Shown: positions 1 to 12,249 of the stretch, in pieces | Numbering within the stretch: the first letter of the stretch is position 1 | Layout: the number at the start of each line of letters is the position of its first letter | DNA from: Blasia pusilla | Lineage: Eukaryota > Marchantiophyta > Marchantiopsida > Blasiales | Length of the DNA: 64,000 bases | Direction: 5' to 3' | Assembly (NCBI GenBank): GCA_050084515.1 | Contig: CM114274.1 | Span: 12,524,001-12,588,000 of the forward strand | Notes under the pieces: model-generated | The model's input: only the letters and a program-made list of their open reading frames with translations | What the model was told of the DNA's origin: nothing | Database searches by the model: none | Translations under genes and position numbers: made by a program

Positions 1-190
1 ATACAATCCGTTAGTTGACCAAAATTAGTATAACTTGAGACTTGGGTTAGGGTTGCTTATACATAACATATATAGTTGAGAAGGGAATCAGCCCCACTCA
101 TTCTCTCATTGTGAAATTCCATTCTTCATGGTAGTATGTGTGTGTGAGAGCCATATTCCATCAATCATGCTTATTTAGCAATTTTCTACA
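1..190 (+). repeat. Ty1/Copia LTR, partial, cut by the window edge
   Basis: This segment aligns along its length with the last part of the two 312-bp Copia LTRs at 53358-53669 (minus) and 56637-56948 (plus). Shared blocks include the TTAGGG-like run, the TATATA-containing stretch, the ATTCTCTCATTG block and the GTGTGAGAGCC block. It ends in TTTTCTACA, matching TTTTTCACA of the complete copy. No primer-binding site follows it, so it is a solo or truncated LTR, or the 3' LTR of an element lying left of the window. Confidence 0.75.
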
Positions 191-671
191 ATGACACTAT
201 TCCACCATGACATGCAAGAAATAATAAAATGTGTAAGTTTTGTGTACAATGTAGATGGGATTGCAAACTTGATACCAGATAAGTATCACGATGAATGCAG
301 AGGAGAAGTTGGGCTTACTTGATCAAGTAGTAGCACCAAAAGGAAGTAAGTTGATTAAGGGATTCTTCAATCTCGTAGGAATGGATGTTGTAGATTACAT
401 GTGGGAAAAATATTTCAAGTAATGTGGCATACTATTCAACTAAGTACACCATGATTCTTTCAAGCAACCAGTGTTAGCAACTTAACAAAAAAGGTAAAGC
501 GTCACTAAGGTCCAAGTTACAATTCTTTGCATACAACTCTACTAGCCAAACATACAGGGAATCTAAAGGAAAACGTTAACTACATTTTTGACAATCTATG
601 CTTAGGTGCCATAGTCATCAAGGATGATTGGACTAATGTGAGGAACTAGTCTTTAGTGAACATCACGATCA
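191..671. other. AT-rich DNA, nothing recognised
   Basis: No open frame of note, no recognisable protein remnant and no clear repeat structure. It could be the body of the element whose LTR precedes it, but nothing in it is diagnostic. Confidence 0.4.
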
Positions 672-1016
672 AGGTTTCACACGGACAATGTCCATATCTG
701 TGGACTTATATTGCTCCCTAGGATAGATATGTTCGTGCGGCCCGCACCTAGGTCCACCTGCCCACAATGTAAACCTGGGCTCGGTTAGCTTGCACCCAGT
801 CCCAAAAAAATTCCTCTGTTTGTGCCATCCATTTTGTAGCCCGCGAAGAGCTCCCCTCCCCCCTAAGCCCCCATTGGCCCATATAGGGCCCGCGATAGGC
901 TACCCTCACTGGCCTGCGCAGGCTAGCCGTGGGCCTTGCAGACTTGGGCAAGCCTTATGTGAGCCTCGCCATGGCCCAATGTGCGCTTAGGGCGGTCGGG
1001 CCCGCTAGATGCATGC
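672..1016 (+). repeat. GC-rich repeat with palindromic end, copy A
   Basis: A GC-rich block in AT-rich surroundings. It opens with the short palindrome GTCCATATCTGTGGAC (690-705), followed by ACTTAT, a CCTAGGATAGA block and GTTCGTGCGG. The same order occurs in copy C (1861 onward) and, reverse-complemented, at the right end of copy D (8457-8476). The interior shares the block TTTTGTAGCCCGC with copy C. No 3' end was found. The short ORFs inside reflect its base composition. Confidence 0.6.
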
Positions 1017-1292
1017 CATATGATGCGAGGGATCATTACCCTCAAGTATTGATAATATTCATCATGTTTTTGAACTAGTGGATGTCCGAGCCATACATGG
1101 ATTAATGGGAAATTTTCATATTTTACTCATAATTTAAACTACCCCTTAAGACCTTTTAAATCAACCTCAAGTGATCATATTGGCTAAGAGGACAACGTAT
1201 AAAATGAAGAGGTGATAAGAAATCAATAAGGCGTATTCCCAATTTCCCATAATAATGTGCATTTGAAAAACAAATAGTTTAAGGAGCTTTGG

Positions 1293-1830
1293 ACATTAGT
1301 CAATTTTTGTCGACTAATGTCTCTCCCTAGGACAGACATACCCATGCAGGCCCGGGTTCCCACGGTCCAAACTCATGCCCTGCCCGAACGCAACGTAGAC
1401 CCGTGCTTAGCTAGCCCAACACTTGCACCCACACTAGCAACCCACCGCCCTTTCTTGCCGCTTGTTTTCTACCACGCATCAAGCCCACGATTCGCTCATA
1501 GAGGCGTGCGCATGGCCCACACAAAACTTACTGGGCCTACATCGGCTTGTGGTAGGTCTGTGCAAGGCCCACACATATGTCTTTTGCGAGCCAACCGCAG
1601 GCCTTGAGCCTATACAATACGCATCCTAAGAGCCCTATAGGCTTACCAAAGACCTTGCGCGCGTTAGGCAAAGACTCAATGCAATCCATGTGAGGGCTTG
1701 TAGGCCACACACCCGTTGGATCCCTGCCCATCTCCCTTGATCCAAGCCCACACCCGTTCTCAGGTCCCCAACTCATGTAGGCGACTAGGGTACCTAGAAA
1801 ACTCGAGCATGGGATCCATTGGCAAGGTTG
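1293..1830 (+). repeat. GC-rich repeat with palindromic end, copy B
   Basis: It begins with a small inverted repeat (CATTAGTC ... GACTAATG, 1293-1320), then TCCCTAGGACAGACAT and a CCCGGGTT block like the starts of the other copies. The interior is rich in GCCC and CGCA words. It runs directly into copy C. The family is not one I can name. Confidence 0.5.
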
Positions 1831-2292
1831 GACACGAACAATGTTTGTCTCCGCAAACATGTCTATATCTGCAGACTTATATCCGACCCTAGGACAGACA
1901 TGTCTGTGCGGATTTGGGTTCTTCAGCCCACATCCAAACCGGTCGAGCCTGTAAGGTAGACCCAGGCTGGCCGAGCCCGCACCTATTTTGTAGCCTGCAT
2001 GAAGCCCATGCACGGCTCGTGGCTGGCCAATAGGGCGGGTTGGGCCCCCATTGGGCGGGCTTGAGATCGCCAAGCGGTCCATGTGCGGGCTTAACCGTAC
2101 GACTCTGCGCGGACTTAACCTTGTGCATGCCCCCCCCACCCCCCGCATTAGGCGGGCCGCACGCGGGCTAAAAAATGGGTGTGGGCTCGGCCACCTTGGG
2201 TCTACATTATGGGCTCAGGTGCGGGCTGGAGACTCGTTGGGCACGTCTGGACTTGTTCAAACATATCCATTCCATGGATAGACAAGTCTATC
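1831..2292 (+). repeat. GC-rich repeat with palindromic ends, copy C (most complete)
   Basis: The left end has three short palindromes in a row: TGTTTG/CAAACA, GTCTATATCTGCAGAC (1861-1876) and AGACATGTCT. The right end reads CATATCCATTCCATGGATAG followed by ACAAGTCT. That is close to the reverse complement of the left end of copy D at about 8255-8285, so the termini behave as inverted repeats. Differences between copies are mostly C/T and G/A changes, as expected for methylated DNA. No transposase was seen. Confidence 0.6.
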
Positions 2293-2389
2293 TCCTTGCA
2301 ACCTTTGCCAACTCTTATAACAACTTTAGGAAATATTTTTATCTTTTTTTTGAAATAATAAATAAATAAATTGGGCGGACTAAAAATAT

Positions 2390-5080
2390 TCATCTTTTTG
2401 TTAAGTCTTTAAACACAACTAATTATAGGAATTATATTTTCATAGAAAAATACTTAAATTTTTTAGAAATAAAAACATCAAATTGGAAAATTTTAGGATT
2501 TTCTCTTGCCAACCATTACCTACAATCGTTGAAATTTCTTAATTATGAAAATTACAGAAATCATGACGAAATAATACCTCCTAAAATATGTTCATAATTT
2601 TTAATTTTTAACCTGAAAAAATATAAATAATATAATTTGGGAATATTAAATAATTCCCCCAAAATTTTGAAGTGAGAAAAGTATAGAAAAAATGATTAAT
2701 CGTATAATTATCCAATCTGATAAAATTTATTACCTGAAGAAATTGTGAAACAAAACAATAAAAAGTGAGAGGGCATTAAAATACATTTCTTATTTGCAAA
2801 AAAATAGTAATCAATTAGGATGACTTGAAACAAAATGCACAAACATTTTTTGAATTTTTAGACACTCATAATTAAAGAAAATAAAAGTTATGGAAAGGAA
2901 AAAACTTGAACTCCTATAAAATTGGAAGAATAAATACAAAAAATTGGGAAGTTGAAAGATTTTGTCTTACCAACCCTCACCCACAATGGTTGATTATGGA
3001 AAGACAAATTCTTAATTTAAATTTGCATCAGGGATTTACTCCAACAAAAAATTGAGAATAAAATCTTTCTACATTGTTGCTTCTTGCCATAATTCTTTTA
3101 CTTTCCAAAATTTTTTCACAACTAGTTTTTGAAACATTTAGTATGAGGAATTTTTCATTTTTTGGAATTTGAGAAAAAAAAAACACAACCCAATGAATTT
3201 AAAGATGGGATTCATATCCAAATTTCTTCCTACAATTTTTAAATTATGATAAGCATTTAAAATATAATTAATGAAAAAAATTCAATCAAAAGAATCTTCA
3301 GCCAAAATTTTTGCAGGACAAAAAATCTTAAAATTTTTGGGCATTAAAATATACTTTAGGTCAAAGTTAGGCATGTAAAGTCAAATTCAAATTTGAAACT
3401 AAATACCAATAAATTTGGATAACTTAAATCCCAAATGCCCAATCCTTTGTTAAGTCTTCATTGACTCTTTAAATACTCATAATTAAAGAAAGAAACTTTA
3501 GGAATAAATATTATAAAAATAAGAAAAAGAAAACTCTTAAAAAACTGGAGGATTTCTAAAAATGCTACAATTTAAAATTTTATAAAGCCAGCTTTTACCT
3601 ACAATTTTACATATTTTTTCTAACTTCTTAATATTTAATTTTCACAAAAAATTCCATACCCTTCTATTTGGGTAATATTTTCATACTTTTAATTTGAAAG
3701 ACAAGAAAATATAAAGAACATTAATGTGCATATATAAAACACGACTCAACTTACTCAACCCATATGCATACAAGTCATATTAGTTTAGATATCTTGAGAA
3801 TGCACAACTTGAAAATCATACTCTTAAACCAAGAGTACATGTTTGGCAAGCTTCCTTATGACCTTGTCAAATTTATTTTTCCAAAAATTTCCCTATATTT
3901 TAAAATAGTAATAGATATTTTAATTAATAATAAATTCAACCAAAATAATTGACTCAAATAAAAATGCCCAGACCTTTCATAAAACTTTAAAAACACATAA
4001 TTTAAAGAAATAATTTTAAAAATAAATTCATAAAATAATAGAGGAAGATAAAAAATTGGGAAAATTCTAAAAATTCCAAACCCAACCCTTCTCTACAATT
4101 GTACCTTTTTATTTTTTCTTTATTATTAATTATTTCCACCACATTTTTTCATATCCTTAAGTTTGGGCTTAGCTTATCTTTTCATCTTTTTTTAATTTGG
4201 AGCATAAGATGATCTAAAGAATATTAATGTGGGAATTTTTCTTACTCCAAATGTTTCTCTAAAATTTAAACAAAGGTAAGTGTAGAAAATTTAATTAATT
4301 ATAAATTTATCCAATGAAAATAGTTTATATCCTTAAGAAGTTGAGGATAAAAACCCCTAAGATATGTCGGAGCATTAAAATACACTTTAGGGGAAGTTTT
4401 GGCATTCAAATACACATTCTCATTTGAAACTAAAGAAGAATAAATTAGATGACTCTCATAGTTAAACCAAAATGCCCAACCCTTTGTAAAATCTTTGACC
4501 ACTTATGGTGGCTGAAAGAAAAATTAGAAAAAAAACATTAGGAAAAATAGACTCTTAAAAAACTTGATGAGTAAAAAAAATCATTTTAAAAAATTACTTT
4601 AAATTTGAGAACATGATTAATTATGGAAATATGAATTATAGCCTAAATTTACAATCCAGTATAAATTCATCTCCTAAAAAATGAAGAAAAAGGAAAAAAC
4701 ATCCAACTTCTTCCTATATTTTAAAACTAAGATAATTAAACAAATAAACTTAAATCCTGATTTTTTTTTGAAATCAAGCCTTTAAATCCACGAGGCCATT
4801 AAAATACACTTTGGGCCAACCTCAAACATTTAAATAGACATCCTATTTTGAAACAAAAGAATAATTTACTAGGATGGTTTAAATGAAATTATGAAAGCGC
4901 CCTGCCCTTTCTTAAATTTGTAAACATTCATAATTGTAGAAAGAAAATGTTTAAAAAATATATAATTATAAGTCCAAAAAAAATGGAGGAATAGAAACGA
5001 ATAATTCATCCATACCCTTGGATCCTCCCCTAATTTTACTCAAAATACCAACCGATTCAACCAAAAAAAAATTAGACTTG
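2390..5080. repeat. Degenerate AT-rich tandem array, unit about 0.5 kb
   Basis: The same ordered landmarks recur about every 470-610 bp: GCATTAAAATACACTTT (near 2772, 3340, 4370, 4796), then AATGCCCAACCCTTTGT, then ACTCATAATTAAAGAAA, then AAAACTGGAAGAA, then CCAACC...CTACAAT (near 2517, 2985, 3595, 4090). About five or six units are visible. They are strongly diverged and carry many indels. No coding capacity. It resembles an old satellite or an element amplified in tandem. Confidence 0.55.
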
Positions 5081-5894
5081 AGTTAAATAAAAAATAAGAT
5101 GATGTTAATGAAGAAGAAAATTGAATTAAAAAAATGACATGATGAATTTCTACCTTTCGGAAAAAATTTCATCTGAGGATTTCTTAACACTTTTCTCAAG
5201 TTGAAATTTCCCTACCCTAAAATTGGGCTATCGTGTACATCATTCCTTTTTTAAATAGAAGAATCCCTTTAGGACAGGAGGTGTGTAATTTTGACCAATA
5301 AGATTAATATCTTAAAATGAAACTTGGTACACTTGTTCATGGGGGTATATGGAACCTCCCCATAAACTGTCAATCAAAATAGAAGCCTAACCAAAACCCC
5401 AGAAAATCTTAAGGTATGTTTAGAACTGTGTGCTAAGATCTTGTAAGTAAATGTGGTATCCCTTTTTCATTTTAACCAACAAGATAATAATTTTAAGATG
5501 AAATTTGGTATACTTCTTTAAAGTTTCTATAAGATGTAATATGCCACTTAATATTTCCCCTTTGAAAAGAGCTTCATTTATCTAACATAGTAATACCCCT
5601 TCTTAAATTAATAGTTTAGATTTTGGGATGGAAAAGTTCCAACTTGTCTGAGGATATATCAAATTTAATCTACTTTATTCTAATGTTGAACTCTACGTTA
5701 ATACAATCATCCTCTTGGATGGAACATCTTCTATGACATTTTACTCTTTCCTTGGAACCGTCTTATCAATGATTCTAAATCAAGTGACATGATTGATTTC
5801 TTTGGAGTCATCTTGCCCAACATTGTTAACCAAATGTTGAGTTTTCATTAATTACTTAACTTTGAGAAAGATTATGATATTTGAATATAACATA
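5081..5894. other. AT-rich intergenic DNA
   Basis: No coding region or named element. There is a weak internal duplication: blocks near 5290-5340 and 5460-5520 both contain 'ccaa[ct]aagat.a.tat.tta' followed by 'gaaa.ttggta.act', so two diverged copies of an unknown repeat may lie here. Confidence 0.35.
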
Positions 5895-6055
5895 CTAGTG
5901 TGTAGCCCGTGTTAGGCACAAGACCAACCATGTTCTAAGAATAAATAAAAATCTCATTGCCAATATTAGAAAAACCTTTCTTGCTGCCCCACTAATATGT
6001 GTCAATCAAAGAGGTGTTTACAAATCACCAAGTTGTTCTCCCATAATAATATAGA
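5895..6055 (-). mobile_element. Non-autonomous mini-Helitron, copy 1
   Basis: Read on the minus strand it starts TCTATATTATTATGGGAG and ends with a CACGGGC-bearing stem followed by CACTAG and a target T. This matches Helitron rules: 5' TC, and a short hairpin just before a CTRR end, with no inverted repeats. The 5' terminus is shared with copies at 16.8, 18.7, 20.0 and 52.7 kb, as is the internal motif near 6001-6026 (gtcaatcaaagaggtgttta). It is only 161 bp and carries no gene, so it must have depended on a Helitron elsewhere for mobility. Confidence 0.7.
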
Positions 6056-8237
6056 CGAAATATACATCAAAACATGACAATACACGTTTTACTTTTTTTT
6101 TTCCAAAGAAAAATATTATTTCTAGATTTCTGGTCATACATATATTAATAATAATGTATGTGAAGAAGCAACGTGTATGTTCACGATACATAGTTGTTTA
6201 TAAAACTAGCCACTAGTGTGTTATTTGCTTCAAGAAGTGACCAATGCACAACCTAGATCAAGGTTTTCAAGGGCCAAAATTTCTGAAAGCTCATGAAAAA
6301 ATAATCCATATCGAAAATTAATCATCAATACGTTTCTTTAGTCTAAAGTTGACCTATGCTGTGAGTCATCCATTCTTTAATTGAACTAGCAATGATTTCT
6401 AATCCCTATGTAGCAACAATCCAACAAGAAAATCTCGAACAAGAATGTAATCTATCCTTCCTACTCTCTAACATATATACTCTAAAATTAAATTATAAAC
6501 AAAATATTTAAAAACTCTAATTTTGGGGGGTTTGAATTTTCACCTTTCACCTCTTTCAATGTAACATATATTGTCAAATTTTATAAAATAATATAATAGC
6601 TATTTTATGTTTTGACAATCGAAAAGAAACCTTGAAAATAAATTGATAAGAAAAGCTCAAGCCTATGAAAGAGAACCAAAGGATTCTTACTTATTCTTGA
6701 AGATGGGATACTATGAGGTACAAGTACATCTATCATGAATAATCATGTTACATAAGTATTTTGAGTACCTCTTTATCCACATGATACAAAAGTAAAAAAT
6801 TTACCAAAGAATTGTAAGATTAAAAAAAAAGATCTCAAAGGAAACAATTTCCTATGTATCACATAAAATAATTGAAAATTTTGACCCATAAAAGGGAAGA
6901 TAACCTTAATTTCCTCCAATCAAAAGATTCACCTTCACACTAGAAGCATATCCATTTGAGCAACTAAAGTTAACAACAAGCCACCAACAAAACCCGTATT
7001 CTATGTAAAAGCTACTAGTTCAAAATGCTCTTATACCGAACATGTTTACATAGTGAATGAAGGGCAACCTAAATATTGCATGGCTGAAAATGAGCTGACC
7101 TAAATATTTCCACCAATAATTTTGATAACAGGGAATAGATTAAATAGAAATAGCCAAAAATTTTAGAACAAATGGAAGTCCACATAAGTTAATTTTGTGA
7201 GTTAAACAGAGGAAAGATGATTCTCAAATTGCATACACACTGAAAATTCACTGAAAAAATTTCCCTACGAAAAAAAATGGAAATAATCACTGTCTATGGG
7301 AAAAAAATGGAACGCCATACAACTCTCTATATGGAAGATGTTGGATAAAATTTCAAGTAATTGAGTAGATGTCCATATACCCGATGAAAAAGTGATGAGT
7401 GCATGAGTGCAATTGACCAATGTATGAGTGGTCTCTTTCATTTAAGAATTTTATATAGTTTGATTCCAAGCGGATCTTGAGTGAAATGGTTGTGAAAAAA
7501 TTATCCAAGCTTTTCAACAAAAACTTGACACCGAACAAAATTTTCTCGAGCAGTATACATTTGCTCACAAAGAGTAAGAAGAAATAAAGTCATGTCAACC
7601 ACTCACAGAATTTGTACAATTTATGATTATTCTATTCACGTATTCTCCATAGAAAGCCTAAAGTGAAAACTAGGTTTGTGAAATCTTTTCATTCAAACTT
7701 CAAATGATAGTGTTCACAATTTTCGTGAATCAAGACATTATATCTCTATATCATTTTTTTAGGGTTTAAGAAAACCGAAAACTTTTATGAACGTCAAGCG
7801 TCGACTTTCAATTGCCAAATTAGTCATATGCTTCTGAATTTTTTATTTTATTATTTTAGAATCCTAACAAATAAACTCTATCTTATATATTTTTATATTC
7901 TAAAATTTATTCACTTAAATTTTTATTAACCATCTCTTAAAATGGATTTTTTTCATAAAGGTTTTCTTAATTTTTCAATTAAATTAAATTTTAAATTATG
8001 ACAAAAAATTAATGGAATTCCATGTAATATGAGCCATTGAATGTAAAATACCCCATAAATGCCATATCATTTTCTTGTCCTATGTTTTTTGAACATTTGA
8101 ACATTTTGAAAAAATTAACAAAAAATCCATCTAGTTTTCATCATTCAATTTTTTTTCATCAGATCAAATTCTATACTATTATCAATAATGGTAAGGAATG
8201 TAAAACTCACTTATCCTCTGGGTAGGAGTCTCTCTGG
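6056..8237. other. AT-rich intergenic DNA, nothing recognised
   Basis: Low-complexity AT-rich sequence with only short, unsupported open frames. One extra ACTAGTGTG at about 6211 resembles the minus-strand Helitron 3' end but has no matching 5' terminus. Confidence 0.4.
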
Positions 8238-8490
8238 TCCATGGTTGCCCGGAAAAGGACAAGTCCGTCCATGGGATGGACATGCCCGATCCGCATCCAA
8301 AATTGCCCGAAGCTCGTCCCCCAGCCCGCCAGCTTAGACCCGGGTTGTTGGATCCCGCACCCATTGCGTGGCCCGCATGGCGGGTCGGGGGTGGGCAGGG
8401 GCAGGTTGGGCCCGGAATCACGTGCATGCCACGGGTACCCGGGCCCGCACGAACATAAGTCCGCGGATACGGACTTTGTATGTGTGCAAC
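8238..8490 (+). repeat. GC-rich repeat with palindromic ends, copy D
   Basis: The most compact copy. It starts near GACAAGTCCGTCCATGGG and ends with the perfect palindrome AAGTCCGCGGATACGGACTT (8457-8476). Reverse-complemented, its right end matches the left ends of copies A and C in order (GTCC...GGACTTAT then GTTCGTGCGG). The interior aligns with copy C in the same orientation (CATCCAAA, AGACCCGGG, CCCGCACC). The ends therefore act as inverted termini. Overlapping ORFs on both strands are compositional. Confidence 0.6.
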
Positions 8491-9736
8491 CTTGCTCTGG
8501 TCCCTCAGGCAATGCATAACATACAAATACTAACATTTGTAGGAACAAACTTCGCAATATTCATCATTGAATTAGGGTAAAACGGGTTAAAAGTGAACCA
8601 GTAAGGACCCATGCGATGCATAGTTCTCTTATTAATAGCTCATGTTTGAAGTGTAACTCTCCCCCTTAAAATGACCAAAATTATTTTTGAAAGAAGTCTA
8701 GTGACACATGTCATACATAAAACTACATCCTCCAATAAGTATATAGATTAGAGACGAAGAGGGATTTCAACAAAACCAAGTATAAGACGAATTCAAATAC
8801 ATATCTAGAGGGGGATTTTATACATTACAAACAAGAGTCTAGTGCTTGTTAGACAAGAAAAAAGAACTTATTCTATCTTAAAATGATCGCAGTGAATTTA
8901 GAAAAATGGGACGAATAGCCTCAAACAAAACGAATAATCTGTAGATGGGTAGAAATGTTTTCTACGACCTTATAAGATGGGTAGAAAAATGAAATTGAAG
9001 GAACAAAAAATACTTATTATAATTATAAAATTATAATATAAATAATAATTTATATCAGAATGGATCATTATTTTTATATATATATGAAATAAAAATACCC
9101 CCAACATATTTTTTTATCTTTTTGCTCATATTTGCTTTGAAGGGAAAATATATTTTAATGGAAGTGGAGTAGATACTTTCTAAATTTTATGGAAGGGTGG
9201 AATCATCGAGGGGAGTGGAATATCATTTAAATTTTAAGTGAGGAGTGGAATTACTTAGGCGAGCCAAAGGTTATTATTCTTTTGAGATTTAGGAAAATAG
9301 AAAATATTTTTAAATTTTGAAATGAAAAATACAAATTTTTTTTAAATAATCATGTTAACTCATATTCCATAGTTTGAGAAAGGAAGATGAATTTGAATGC
9401 AAGAGGAAATGATTTTGTCTAATTAAAATTAATTTAAAATTTAATTAGTGGATGTTATTTTGATAGGAAAAGTGGAAAGGGAAGAGTAGAAATGGGAGGA
9501 ATTGGCTTAAGGGCCCCTAACGAATTCACATAACCTACCCTTGAAAATGTTTTAACCCAATGGAAATGGTTATGAAATTATTTACAAGAGTTAGATATTA
9601 TTTAAAAGTGAAAAGCTATCACTCTTCAAGATTTAAAAAATTGGAGATTATATTTAAAATTTTAAATAAAAAATACTTCTAAATCATACGGATTTTTCTT
9701 TTCGGACATAAATTAGCATCCTGATTAAAAAATTCA
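8491..9736. other. AT-rich intergenic DNA
   Basis: No gene seen. At 8731-8752 the sequence CTCCAATAAGTATATAGATTA resembles the minus-strand 5' terminus of the mini-Helitrons (CTCCAATAATAATATAGAT), with a CTAG about 35 bp to its left (8698-8701). It may be a collapsed copy. Confidence 0.35.
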
Positions 9737-9766
9737 ATTTTATACTTAGCACGGGAATACTAACTA
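9737..9766 (+). mobile_element. Helitron-like 3' terminus
   Basis: The sequence TAGCACGGGAATACTAACTAG followed by T closely resembles the terminus at 19901-19927 (GCACGGGTCCTAACTAG then T). The hairpin is degraded here. The 5' end was not found, so this marks only the boundary of an old insertion. Confidence 0.4.
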
Positions 9767-9946
9767 GTAATTCGAAAAAACACTCATTCAAATCATTAAT
9801 GAAAAGATATTCGTGATTTTCTCTTGCCCTCTCAATTCTAACAAAAGGCGACTGCTCGGAAATATCGGGGGATTCCCGTATCAAATAACACGTACACCAG
9901 AGGTTTACCTCGGGTTCGCAGCACACCCACTCACTGACCGCTTGCC

Positions 9947-10033
9947 GTCCGTTCGTCCGTCCATCTGTCCCTCAGTCAGTCCTGCAGTCAGCCACCGTCT
10001 GTCCCTCAGTCAGTCAGTCAGTCAGTCAGTGAA
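9947..10033. repeat. Simple repeat, CGTC/CAGT tetranucleotides
   Basis: A run of CGTCCGT and CTGTCCCTCAGT words passes into an uninterrupted (CAGT)n tract that ends at about 10030. It marks the left edge of the GC-rich island. Confidence 0.85.
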
Positions 10034-12249
10034 TCCGCTGCGGGAGTTGGAACGAAGTGAGCTCAGCATTATCTACATGCAATAGACGAACGAACGAAAG
10101 ACGGCCGTTCGATGGCTGCGCTGAGCGGATCTGAGCGAGTGGAAGGGGCACCGGTGACCCGATCGATCGAGCGTCGGAATCCGCTTCGGCCCCTCCGATG
10201 AGCCGGAAGCTCCGAAGCGGTCGCTGTTGAAAGCTCGCGGAGCTTGCACGGCCATCGGAATTCCAAGTGACACAGCGCCGTTTCAGGAACAGGAGAGAGA
10301 GTCAATCAATAGTTTCGTTCATTCATGGCCTCCGAATCTCTGCCGCGTCGTCGATTGTTGCACGTTCCCGCTTTCCCGTTGAAACTCGTCCGCTTGTGTG
10401 CTTAATCTGAAGCGGCGGCGTCTGCGCAGCCGACTTCCTGGATGTGCTCGCAGTCGCCCGCCTGGAGGAGGAGGAGCGCGGTGGTCGATTTTTCGGACGG
10501 GTGTTCGAATCAAGTGATGGCGAGCTCGCGAAGCGGAACGTGAAGAATGAAAAAAAGCATCAAGACCTCAGTTCTCCCGAGCATTGGATGGGACGGGAGT
10601 CGGAGAAGGAGCCAGAGTTTCCGGAGTCGTGTCACTGCTCTGAGTGAAGAGAAAGAGAATGAAACGCTAGTCCCAGTTCGGATCCGCGTGCATGTAAACT
10701 GTCCCCGTTGGTGAAGACAGTAAGCCCAGCGCTCCTTCAAAGCAGCAACGAACGAATAAAGCAAACCAGTCAAATCGCAGAGACTCGTCGCTTATACAGC
10801 GAGAGAAAAGACCAGCCGAAACCCGTCACCCGTCGCCCGCGAAGATTGGAGTCTTCCTGCGAATTTCTTCTTGACCTCGATTGATCGGCGACCATGCTTC
10901 GAGTGTCTGATTCCATCACGCGGAACTCGCTCATCTCGTTTCATAAACACGGATCCGAATCGACCACTCATATCACATCACTCCATCAATCCCGTGCTCT
11001 GGTGTTTTCACTCGTCATCTCTCTACATGTACCACTCTCCCCACTCGATGAAAGCCGCACGAGGAGTGCGAACTCTCGCGCGAAGATTCAGCTTGTGCAT
11101 CAGGTAATGCTAAACTCCACATGAGCCTTTCTTCTATCCAGACGCCCGCCCGCCCCACCTCAACCGAAGCAGGACGAAAGTGGTATAGACAGATTCCTCA
11201 TTGAACAGGTTCATAGCAAAACGTCAGAAAGCTTCGCTTCAGCTGTCGACCTTACTCGTGACAAGAGCGTTGCACTCGCACTCTTGAAATCGCTGCGTTG
11301 CTCATGTGAAGACGGGCGGGCAGGCAGTCAATGAAGTAGCCTTACAGTGTTTTGTCGGAACACTAAGTCGACAGAGCTAGAAACAAGTGACTGGGGAAAT
11401 GGTACTTGACAGTATCTTTTTTCTCTGATCTCAAATGCAGATTTTCTGCCGAATCCCTACCGCGTTCTTCTCCGGACCACCATGTAGAGAAAAGAGCGAC
11501 TCACGAAATCCTCTTTATTTCTGTGGTCCCAAACTGAATTTTTTTGGCAGAGTCTTCTGTAGCACAACCGATTGCACATGAGAAATTCTAGAATCCGCAC
11601 TGGCACATGAGAAATATGTACTACATCTTATAGCCATTCTAAAATGCAGATGGGGAAACTTTTACTGATCTCGAATGACACATGAGAACGAGTCCCTACT
11701 TCCTCTCCGTATTCCAAACAGCAGAGAGGGCGAAAGGAAACTCTCAACTGCTGTATTCTCTCTGTGGGACTAATATACTTGTGAACAACGGATACATCCC
11801 GAGTTTGGACCCTCCGCAAAGTTTGTGCTAGCAGTGCATGTGACAGATGAAGGGACTGGTTCATGAAGGTTCTGACGTCAGCCCCAGAATAAAATCTGGA
11901 TCTCAAGCAGCACAACATCTTAAACCGACCGGCTCTAGATCTCGATGTAAGGGATTGAAAACTAATCTGTCACTGCCAAGTTCTTAGTCCGATCCAGCGT
12001 TCAATTACCTCCCCTTGAGTCCTTTCTTCTCGAGTGATTTTAGGTTGAAGGTCCGCCCTATCCATGGTGAAGCAAGATCAAGATCTGTGCAAGGTTTTCA
12101 CACCCAAAAGCGAGGTGTGAATCAAGAATGGTGGACAGAAATGTGTTTACATTTCGTCTGTTAGTAGGCAGAAAGCAAGTGTATGTCTCTCGCTCAAGTG
12201 CGTGTACATGTATGTGTCCAGCTTTGCAGCTGAAATCCTTTTCGATCGT
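10034..12249. other. GC-rich island flank, no gene identified
   Basis: Composition changes to that of the genic islands, and many ORFs of 60-96 codons occur on both strands. None has a recognisable domain, and no chain of exons with consistent phase was found. It could hold an untranslated first exon, a non-coding transcript or a fast-evolving gene, but the sequence alone does not support a call. Confidence 0.35.

Noticed and set aside
1537-2148. 203-codon minus-strand ORF
   Set aside because: It lies entirely in the GC-rich repeat copies B and C, and other frames there are open too. No domain.
8182-8557. Five overlapping ORFs on both strands
   Set aside because: All fall in GC-rich repeat copy D and reflect its lack of AT-rich stop codons.
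10069-11124. Several 60-90-codon ORFs as a gene in the GC-rich island
   Set aside because: No shared frame, splice chain or domain could be found. They overlap on both strands.
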